From Bacteroidales bacterium (GTDB lineage: Bacteria > Bacteroidota > Bacteroidia > Bacteroidales > Muribaculaceae), in assembly GCA_004554255.1 (NCBI GenBank), contig SFNC01000029.1, positions 1 to 20,265 on the forward strand: a stretch of 20,265 nt of DNA, in the 5' to 3' direction. The notes beneath the pieces are model-generated. The model made no database searches and was not told where the DNA came from. It worked only from the letters and a program-made list of their open reading frames with translations. A program made the translations under genes and the position numbers. Shown one piece after another: positions 15,136 through 20,265 of the stretch (the first letter of the stretch is position 1; each line of letters opens with the position of its first letter).

Positions 15136-15906
15136 ATGATAATACATTTCTTAGGCACCGGAACATCCACCGGAGTGCCACAGATAGGCTGTAATTGCGA
15201 GGCCTGCCGGTCTACAGACATCCGCGACAAGCGACTGCGCACCTCCGCATTAGTGGTTACCGACAACCGCCGGCATCTCCTTATAGACTGCGGCCCGGAC
15301 TTCAGGACCCAGATGCTTGACGCCGGTGCTCCCGCGCTTGACGCCATCCTGCTCACCCACACCCATTACGACCACGTAGGCGGCATAGACGACATGCGCC
15401 CCTACTGCGGCAAGCACCCCGACTTTCCCGTCTACTGCCAGCCGAATGTCGCCCGCGACCTGCGCAACCGCGTGCCGTACTGCTTCGGGTCCAATCTCTA
15501 CCCCGGCGTTCCCACCTTCAACCTCCGCGAAATCGACGACACGCGGCCTTTCAGCATCGGCCCGGACCTTATAACTCCCCTACCGGTGATGCACAATCCC
15601 AAAATGCGCATCGTCGGTTACCGCATCGGCAACCTCGCATACATAACGGACTGCAAGACAATGCTGCCTGAAACCCTCGAAAAAATAAAAGGCGTGGACA
15701 CACTTGTGATAAACGCCCTGCGCCGCAAAGAGCACCATTCGCACATGAACTTACAGGAGGCTCTGGGCGTTATACAAGCAGTTAAGCCCCGAGTGGCGCT
15801 GCTGACACACCTGTCGCACGACATGGGATGCCACGCCGATGTGGAACGCACCTTGCCGGACAATGTCAGAATCGCCTACGACGGGCTGACGCTCACCATT
15901 CCCTGA
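15136..15906 (+). CDS. MBL-fold metallo-hydrolase, PhnP-like
   Basis: This 256-residue protein is a metallo-beta-lactamase-fold hydrolase. It opens with FLGTGTSTGVPQIGC and carries the cysteine trio C19, C21 and C24, which binds a structural zinc in PhnP-type phosphodiesterases. The catalytic metal motif is THTHYDHVGG (H75, H77, D79, H80). DCKTM, HHSHM and THLSHDMG supply later ligands. PhnP itself hydrolyses a cyclic ribose phosphate in phosphonate degradation, but no phn gene is near, so only the broad phosphodiesterase class is supported. It lies 36 bases after the lipoprotein gene with no clear promoter between, and could share its transcript. Confidence 0.88.
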   Translation: MIIHFLGTGTSTGVPQIGCNCEACRSTDIRDKRLRTSALVVTDNRRHLLIDCGPDFRTQMLDAGAPALDAILLTHTHYDHVGGIDDMRPYCGKHPDFPVYCQPNVARDLRNRVPYCFGSNLYPGVPTFNLREIDDTRPFSIGPDLITPLPVMHNPKMRIVGYRIGNLAYITDCKTMLPETLEKIKGVDTLVINALRRKEHHSHMNLQEALGVIQAVKPRVALLTHLSHDMGCHADVERTLPDNVRIAYDGLTLTIP

Positions 15907-15983
15907 GACCGTCACCACGGCCCGCCAGGCGCAATATTTTGCATTGTAATTATCTGAAAAACACACGACTAAGGCTAAAATTA

Positions 15984-15995
15984 CGTCAGCTGACG
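15984..15995. other. Perfect 12-base palindrome at the end of the gtrA-like gene
   Basis: CGTCAGCTGACG covers the stop codon of the GtrA gene. It can fold as a 4-bp stem with an AGCT loop, with A/T runs close by on both sides. It may help end the convergent transcripts from both sides, but as a terminator it is weak. It could also be a chance palindrome. Confidence 0.3.
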
Positions 15996-16438
15996 GCGTT
16001 TTCCTCCGGTTTTTTGAAAGTTACAAGCTTGTTATAAGCGAAGTTAGACAGAGTATAAGCCACGTTGCCCACCAGCGTGGCTATACCGTATCCGGACACC
16101 ACCATCCCAGCGAACAGGTGATATTCCGTCTTGCCGAACCACGACTGGTTCAGCAGCCACACCACTGCGAACTGAATGAAGTAACAAACCACAAAGCCCG
16201 TGAAGAAGTGCACGGCCTCGCGCCGCATGCGGCCATTGCTGCGGAATACCCAGCAGCGGTTCCACAGGAAAGAGTTTATCAGTCCGGCAATATAGCCCAA
16301 CGCGTTGGAAACGTAAACATTTACGCCCAAAATACTTTTACAGACAAAAATCACGCACAGCGTGAGCAGGGTGTTCATGCATCCCACCAAGGCATACTTA
16401 AGCAATTGCCTGAGAGTGCGTCGTTTATCGTTGTTCAT
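15986..16438 (-). CDS. GtrA family membrane protein
   Basis: This 150-residue protein has four predicted membrane helices (about 14-35, 42-62, 75-98, 106-128). It shows the GtrA family pattern with a repeated motif: FLWNRCWVFR after helix 2 and FAYNKLVTFK after helix 4. Family members are thought to help move undecaprenyl- or polyprenyl-linked sugars in polysaccharide decoration. The start at 16438 comes one base after the stop of the TRIC gene (TGATATG). A longer frame from 16507 would overlap that gene and precede the conserved region with unconserved sequence. It is the last gene of the pheS operon. No glycosyltransferase partner is adjacent. Confidence 0.88.
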   Translation of the reverse strand: MNNDKRRTLRQLLKYALVGCMNTLLTLCVIFVCKSILGVNVYVSNALGYIAGLINSFLWNRCWVFRSNGRMRREAVHFFTGFVVCYFIQFAVVWLLNQSWFGKTEYHLFAGMVVSGYGIATLVGNVAYTLSNFAYNKLVTFKKPEENAVS

Positions 16439-16439
16439 A

Positions 16440-17114
16440 TCAGTTTTTCTTGGTTTTATGTTTAGAAGATTTAGGGTGTCCGTCGTCCGGTAACGCCTCC
16501 GGGTCAATCTGCAGAATCGGCAGCGACCAACCGTACCTCACTGCCAGCACGCGCAGACCTACTACCACCAGGGCGCATACGATTTCGGAGGGAATCGTGC
16601 CCAGGCCCATCTCGTACACCACGCCGTACAGAATACCTCCGGCCAGACATGCCGTGGCATAAATGTCCTTGCGGAAAAACAGCGGCAGCTCACGAATGAG
16701 GATATCGCGGACAATACCTCCGAACGAGCCGGTAATCATACCCATTATAATGGCGACCCACATGGAATATCCGGCGGCCAGGCTTTTCTCCACGCCCACC
16801 ACCACAAACAGCGCCAGGCCGATGGCGTCGAATATAAACAGCGTCCTGAATCCCTTTATCAGCACCTGCCTGAAAATAATCACCGCCAGCAGCGACAGGC
16901 CGGTGACGGCGACGTACAGCCATGACACCATCCAGAACACCGGCTGTCCGATGAGCAGGTCACGGAGCGTTCCTCCGCCGATAGCCGTGGCAAAACCCAC
17001 CACATAGGCACCGAACCAGTCGAAACTCTTGGCTGCGGCGAGGCGTATTCCGCTTATGGCAAAAGCGATGGTGCCCAGTACCTCTATAACAGTGGTGAAA
17101 GTGGTTATCTCCAT
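16440..17114 (-). CDS. TRIC-type cation channel family protein (former UPF0126)
   Basis: This 224-residue protein has about seven hydrophobic helices in two related halves. The two signature turns are AIGGGTLRDLL (G46-G48, R51, D52) and FGGIVRDILI (G132-G133, R136, D137), as in prokaryotic trimeric intracellular cation channels and the YadS/YicG family. The tail ends in a basic, hydrophilic stretch, HPKSSKHKTKKN. Its ATG directly abuts the TAA of nth with no gap. A cation-conducting role comes from the family; the ion is not known. Confidence 0.9.
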   Translation of the reverse strand: MEITTFTTVIEVLGTIAFAISGIRLAAAKSFDWFGAYVVGFATAIGGGTLRDLLIGQPVFWMVSWLYVAVTGLSLLAVIIFRQVLIKGFRTLFIFDAIGLALFVVVGVEKSLAAGYSMWVAIIMGMITGSFGGIVRDILIRELPLFFRKDIYATACLAGGILYGVVYEMGLGTIPSEIVCALVVVGLRVLAVRYGWSLPILQIDPEALPDDGHPKSSKHKTKKN

Positions 17115-17771
17115 TTATTTCTCTACAGTGTCTTTGCCTGCGGCGGCGTAATATTTGCAGATGTCTGTAAGGTAGCAGTTGGCGCAGTCGGGCTTCCTTG
17201 CCGTACACATATAACGTCCGTGGAGAATCAGCCAGTGATGGGCCTTGGGCACTACCTCGGCGGGGATATGGCGCATCAGCGTCTTTTCCGTCGCGAGGGG
17301 TGTCTTGGAGTTATTCGTAAGGCCAATACGGTTCGAGACCCTGAATACGTGCGTGTCCACGGCCATTGCCGATTTGCCGAATACCACCGACATTATCACA
17401 TTTGCGGTCTTGCGCCCGACGCCGGGCAGCGAGAGAAGATCGTCCATATCCTGCGGCACCTCGCTGCCGAAGCGCTCTATCAGCGCCTTTGCCATGCCCA
17501 CCAGGGCCTTGGCCTTGTTGTTGGGGTAAGATATTGACTTTATGTACTCGTAGACCTCCGCAGTCTCCGCCGCGGCCAACGCCTTCGGCGTGGGGAAAGC
17601 CCTGAACAGCTCGGGGGTGACGATGTTCACACGCTTGTCCGTGCATTGCGCAGAGAGTATCACCGCCACAAGCAACTGAAACGGATTTGCATAATGCAAC
17701 TCCGTCTCCGGCATTGGCATCTCCTGCGCAAAGCGCTCAAGGGCAATTCTGTACCTGTCCGCAATCTTCAT
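17115..17771 (-). CDS. nth: Endonuclease III
   Basis: This 218-residue bifunctional DNA glycosylase/AP lyase removes oxidised pyrimidines in base excision repair. The helix-hairpin-helix LPGVGRKTANV carries the catalytic lysine K121. D139 lies in VDTHVFRV. The 4Fe-4S cluster ligands are C189, C196, C199 and C205 with the canonical spacing C-x6-C-x2-C-x5-C. LSAQCTDKRVN is the expected N-terminal signature. It starts 30 bases downstream of pheS and abuts the TRIC gene, so it sits within that operon. Confidence 0.96.
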   Translation of the reverse strand: MKIADRYRIALERFAQEMPMPETELHYANPFQLLVAVILSAQCTDKRVNIVTPELFRAFPTPKALAAAETAEVYEYIKSISYPNNKAKALVGMAKALIERFGSEVPQDMDDLLSLPGVGRKTANVIMSVVFGKSAMAVDTHVFRVSNRIGLTNNSKTPLATEKTLMRHIPAEVVPKAHHWLILHGRYMCTARKPDCANCYLTDICKYYAAAGKDTVEK

Positions 17772-17801
17772 TATGACAGACGTCAGGGGGCGATTATACT
17801 A

Positions 17802-18821
17802 TCAGTGGGCGGCGGTGAACTCGTCCAGGAAACGGGTGTCGTTCTCTGAGAACATGCGCAAATCCTTAACCTGGTATTTCAGATTTGTGATACGCTCGAT
17901 ACCCATACCGAGAGCGAAGCCGGTGTATTCCTTTGAGTCTATTCCGCAGGCATCCAGGACATTGGGGTCCACCATACCGCAACCGAGGATTTCCACCCAT
18001 CCGGTACCTTTGCAGAACGCGCAACCCTTACCGCCGCAGAGGTTACAGCTGATGTCCATCTCTGCGGACGGCTCGGTGAATGGGAAGTAGCTGGGGCGCA
18101 GGCGAATCTGAGTGTCGGGTCCGAACATCTCGCGGGCGAAATACAGCAGCGTCTGACGCAGGTCGGCGAAAGACACATTGCGGTCCACATACAGAGCCTC
18201 CACCTGGTGGAAGAAGCAGTGCGCGCGCGCCGAGATAGCCTCGTTGCGGAACACACGCCCCGGGCAGATGATGCGTATTGGCGGCTGAGTGTTCTCCATC
18301 ACGCGGCTCTGCACCGACGAAGTGTGGGTACGCAGCAGCACATCCGGATTTCTCTGGATAAAGAAAGTGTCCTGCATGTCGCGCGCGGGGTGGTCGTCAG
18401 CAAAGTTCAGAGAAGAGAACACGTGCCAGTCGTCCTCAATTTCGGGACCCTCGGCGACGGTGAATCCCAGGCGGCGGAAAATATCTATGATCTCCTCACG
18501 CACAAGCGACAGCGGGTGACGGGTTCCGAGGCGCACGGCAGCGGCACTGCGGGTGAGGTCCAGGCCCTCTGACCCGGCCGACTGAGACTCCAGGCTCTCG
18601 CGGAGGCCGTTGATTTTGTCCGTAGCGTAATTCTTGAGGTCGTTAAGAGCCACGCCGATAGCGCGTTTCTGGTCGGCAGGCACTGTGCGGAAGTCGTTGA
18701 ACAGCGCGGGAATAATGCCTTTTTTGCTAAGATATTTGATACGCAGAGCCTCGACCTGCGCCGCATCTGCGGCCACAAGAGCGTCAATCTCCGCCTTGAG
18801 GGTATTTATTTTGTCAAGCAT
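17802..18821 (-). CDS. pheS: Phenylalanine-tRNA ligase alpha subunit
   Basis: This 339-residue catalytic subunit charges tRNA-Phe as an alpha2-beta2 enzyme with PheT. An N-terminal coiled-coil arm (about 1-80) is followed by the class II core, with GRVFRNEAISARAHCFFHQVEA as motif 2 and GFALGMGIERITNLKY as motif 3. The cysteine-rich insert CNLCGGKGCAFCKGTGW, with four cysteines in two CxxC pairs, is known in some PheS lineages and could bind a metal. pheT is not adjacent; nth follows 30 bases downstream. The start at 18821 gives the usual MLDKI opening and lies 52 bases after a -7 element. Confidence 0.96.
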   Translation of the reverse strand: MLDKINTLKAEIDALVAADAAQVEALRIKYLSKKGIIPALFNDFRTVPADQKRAIGVALNDLKNYATDKINGLRESLESQSAGSEGLDLTRSAAAVRLGTRHPLSLVREEIIDIFRRLGFTVAEGPEIEDDWHVFSSLNFADDHPARDMQDTFFIQRNPDVLLRTHTSSVQSRVMENTQPPIRIICPGRVFRNEAISARAHCFFHQVEALYVDRNVSFADLRQTLLYFAREMFGPDTQIRLRPSYFPFTEPSAEMDISCNLCGGKGCAFCKGTGWVEILGCGMVDPNVLDACGIDSKEYTGFALGMGIERITNLKYQVKDLRMFSENDTRFLDEFTAAH

Positions 18822-18873
18822 TACTTAAAATGTTTATTTTAACAGAGAAATAAGTTTAGAAAACTTCAATATG

Positions 18874-18881
18874 CAAAGGTA
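18874..18881 (-). promoter_or_regulatory. -7 promoter element of the pheS operon
   Basis: On the minus strand this reads TACCTTTG, a match to TAnnTTTG. No clear -33 element was found at 19-20 bases. The predicted leader is about 45 bases, rich in A and T, with no obvious Phe-rich leader peptide or tandem hairpins, so attenuation is not supported. Confidence 0.5.
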
Positions 18882-18915
18882 CGGAGAATTCGTGATTAAT
18901 CAGTAAACTTTGCGG

Positions 18916-18948
18916 CAAAAACTGACGGTATCGCGAAAAAAACGTCAA
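18916..18948 (-). terminator. Possible terminator after the DUF4491 gene
   Basis: On the minus strand TGACG, overlapping the stop codon (18943-18947), can pair with CGTCA (18923-18927), followed by G and five T residues. The stem is short and the loop of 15 bases is large, so this is a weak candidate. It separates the PAP2-DUF4491 unit from the pheS promoter. Confidence 0.35.
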
Positions 18949-19286
18949 TCGGCCTCCTCGACCTCCTGTTTTTCGGCTTCGCGTTTCTGCGCCGGGCCGG
19001 CGGGGAACCAGCCTTTGCGCACCCGCTCAGCCTGCTCGGTCACCTCCAGGATGCTCCAGAACGAGCTGAAGGCTATAACACCGCACAAGATACTGAGTAT
19101 CAGACTATCCAACACAATACTCAATGCCACAAAGGCGAGTCCGGCGGCGGCGAACCATGGCCGGCATCGCAGCCCGAAATAATAATATCCCTTGATAACC
19201 AAGGGGTGAAAAATACCTATAATCAGGAATGTTGCCAGGCCTACCACCAGGCCCAGGATATGCCATTGCGAAAGAAATTCTGTCAT
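18945..19286 (-). CDS. DUF4491 family membrane protein
   Basis: This 113-residue protein has three hydrophobic segments (about 8-30, 43-62, 64-80) and a charged tail (AQKREAEKQEVEEAD). Sequence blocks such as GIFHPLVIKGYYYFG and FSSFWSILEVTEQ match my recollection of DUF4491, a small family of Bacteroidota and other gut anaerobes with no known function. It starts 6 bases after the PAP2 stop, so the two are co-transcribed and possibly linked in function. The family call is by memory of sequence features and not by search. Confidence 0.8.
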   Translation of the reverse strand: MTEFLSQWHILGLVVGLATFLIIGIFHPLVIKGYYYFGLRCRPWFAAAGLAFVALSIVLDSLILSILCGVIAFSSFWSILEVTEQAERVRKGWFPAGPAQKREAEKQEVEEAD

Positions 19287-19292
19287 ATAGAT

Positions 19293-20084
19293 TTAGAATA
19301 AAACTGTCATGTTTAACGAAAGTGATTTGTCGTAAGGAGAGTATGATGGTGCTGCGCACACCACGGTTTTGGAGTTGGAATCCCAGTGGAACAGCCTGTT
19401 ATACACGGGCATCATCCAGTATCCGATGCGCGCCGAGAGGATGCCGATACCCGCGCCGGCAATAACATCGTTGAACCAGTGCCGCTCATTGTAAAGCCTC
19501 AGGAATGCCACACCGGTAGCCACGGCGTATGCCCCCGCGCCCCACCAGTTGCCGTATTCGATGCGCATGAGCTCGGCAGCGGTAAAGGCCTTGGCCGTAT
19601 GCCCCGACGGGAAAGAATTGCGCCTGCCGGTGTCCGGGCGGCGCTCGCGGATAGTGTATTTCAGCGCGCCAACCATCGCTGTCATAGACAGATAGGCCGT
19701 AACGACGGCACACAGGCGCTGCTTGAAGTTGTAGCGGGACTTTACACCCGTAAAACCGAGCCCGAGGTATGCCACAGCGGGCAGATACTGCAGGTAGTCG
19801 TCGGCATGTAAGTAATGGTCGCCGCGCATGTCATTGAAGCCGTCGCGAATGTCTGCGTTCATGCTTTTGAAAGATTTCCAGTACACGCCGGCGGTACCCA
19901 CCGCCAACAGCGATGCCGGCAGGATAAGCTGCGTGGGCTTGAAACGATAGTCGCGGTTGGTGGCAGCCGAGTCGGCATCAGCAACCGACACCGACATAAC
20001 GCTATCTGCATCAGCCGTTTGCGCAAACGCACCTAAATTTACAATTGCCGCAATAACAGCCAAAAGCACAATTCTTACAGTCAT
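19293..20084 (-). CDS. PAP2 family phosphatase with signal peptide
   Basis: This 263-residue protein is an acid phosphatase of the PAP2 superfamily, whose members remove phosphate from membrane lipids such as undecaprenyl diphosphate, phosphatidate or lipid A. The three catalytic blocks are present: K142 to R149-P150 in KYTIRERRP, SFPSGHT (S160, H162), and R196-x5-H202-x3-D206 in LRLYNERHWFNDV. A signal peptide (MTVRIVLLAVIAAIVNLGAFA) starts at 20084; an in-frame start at 20147 would place 21 extra residues before it and was not used. A helical region from about 50 on is interrupted by the active-site blocks. The chain ends in LSLNMTVLF, with a terminal Phe. The lipid substrate cannot be told; an LpxF-like lipid A phosphatase is one option. 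Confidence 0.88.
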   Translation of the reverse strand: MTVRIVLLAVIAAIVNLGAFAQTADADSVMSVSVADADSAATNRDYRFKPTQLILPASLLAVGTAGVYWKSFKSMNADIRDGFNDMRGDHYLHADDYLQYLPAVAYLGLGFTGVKSRYNFKQRLCAVVTAYLSMTAMVGALKYTIRERRPDTGRRNSFPSGHTAKAFTAAELMRIEYGNWWGAGAYAVATGVAFLRLYNERHWFNDVIAGAGIGILSARIGYWMMPVYNRLFHWDSNSKTVVCAAPSYSPYDKSLSLNMTVLF

Positions 20085-20145
20085 AATTCTGTTCCAATAA
20101 ATCTGCTCCGTCCTATTTAATGATAAGAATAAGACCCCGTTCCCC

Positions 20146-20153
20146 AATATTTG
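20146..20153 (+). promoter_or_regulatory. Possible -7 element before the hairpin element
   Basis: AATATTTG matches seven of eight positions of TAnnTTTG and lies 13 bases before the hairpin at 20167. No matching -33 element is seen. It would place a + strand transcript start right at the hairpin. This is weak evidence on its own. Confidence 0.25.
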
Positions 20154-20166
20154 TTAACGCAGGGGG

Positions 20167-20257
20167 CGCAGATTTCGGTCAGATTTAGTCTTGCAGGTGA
20201 AGGAGCATAGCGGGCTATGTGACTGAACCAAAAGACTAAAGATGGCCGGAAGCTGCG
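20167..20257 (+). ncRNA. Candidate structured RNA: long hairpin with tandem G-A mismatches
   Basis: The whole stretch folds into a single imperfect hairpin. Helices are CGCAG/CTGCG (20167-20171 with 20253-20257), a helix of nine pairs from 20173-20181, a perfect 9-bp helix TTTAGTCTT/AAGACTAAA (20184-20192 with 20232-20240), GGT/ACC, AG/CT, and CATAG/CTATG closed by a CGGG loop (20211-20214). All three 2x2 internal loops are GA opposite GA (20182-20183, 20199-20200, 20203-20204 with their partners). All three wobble pairs are G-U when read on the + strand. Read on the minus strand these would be unstable C-T and A-C oppositions. It has no recognised protein-coding content. It may continue past the window or be a mobile-repeat (MITE-like) sequence; no known RNA family is claimed. 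Confidence 0.4.
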
Positions 20258-20265
20258 AGAATACG

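Noticed and set aside
15136..15906. Phosphonate degradation locus based on the PhnP-like protein
   Set aside because: No C-P lyase or phosphonate transport gene is nearby, so only the general MBL phosphodiesterase class is supported.
18822..18873. Phenylalanine attenuator upstream of pheS
   Set aside because: The short AT-rich leader holds no Phe-rich leader peptide and no terminator/antiterminator hairpins.
20085..20166. Full sigma-ABfr promoter for the PAP2 gene
   Set aside because: No TAnnTTTG with a properly spaced TTTG could be found on the minus strand before 20084, so no promoter was called.

Overview
The window looks like a chromosomal segment of a Bacteroidota genome, most likely order Bacteroidales and possibly near Muribaculaceae (the family is a guess). 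Several genes start downstream of the Bacteroidota sigma-ABfr promoter form (TTTG, about 19-20 bases, TAnnTTTG), purine-rich Shine-Dalgarno sequences are generally absent, and the families DUF5686 and DUF4491 are typical of that phylum. Coding sequence is dense and moderately GC-rich. No tRNA, rRNA, CRISPR array, phage gene or complete insertion sequence was seen.

Layout, left to right. 1-327: a repeat-bearing intergenic stretch. 328-3183 (+): aspartate kinase, then the RNA methyltransferase RlmD. 3166-3609 (-): a small CYTH triphosphate-tunnel protein whose 3' end overlaps rlmD. 3652-6276 (+): a large DUF5686 outer-membrane-type protein. 6266-8618 (-): a two-gene unit, VanW-family protein then an EptA/CptA-like phosphoethanolamine transferase, with overlapping reading frames. 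8779-11439 (+): a complete four-subunit 2-oxoacid:ferredoxin oxidoreductase operon (delta-alpha-beta-gamma) ending in a good terminator. 11493-12028: a 536-base non-coding stretch with a 17-base tandem repeat array and two copies of the repeat seen at the left end. 12029-15906 (+): a secreted prolyl oligopeptidase, a translationally coupled lipoprotein with a BamE-like tail, and a PhnP-like metallo-hydrolase. 15986-18821 (-): pheS, nth, a TRIC-type channel and a GtrA protein, packed as one operon. 18945-20084 (-): a signal-peptide-bearing PAP2 phosphatase followed by a DUF4491 membrane protein. 20085-20265: a non-coding end holding a long, highly structured hairpin.

Most genes are housekeeping or envelope genes. 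Linked themes are amino-acid and 2-oxoacid metabolism (aspartate kinase, oxoacid oxidoreductase) and envelope modification (DUF5686, VanW, the phosphoethanolamine transferase, the lipoprotein, GtrA, PAP2).

The signals most worth a second look are non-coding. At 20167-20257 an imperfect hairpin has every 2x2 internal loop as a tandem G-A mismatch and every wobble as G-U when read on the + strand, which suggests a structured RNA made from that strand. A roughly 70-base dyad-rich intergenic repeat occurs three times, and a 17-base tandem array lies next to two of those copies.
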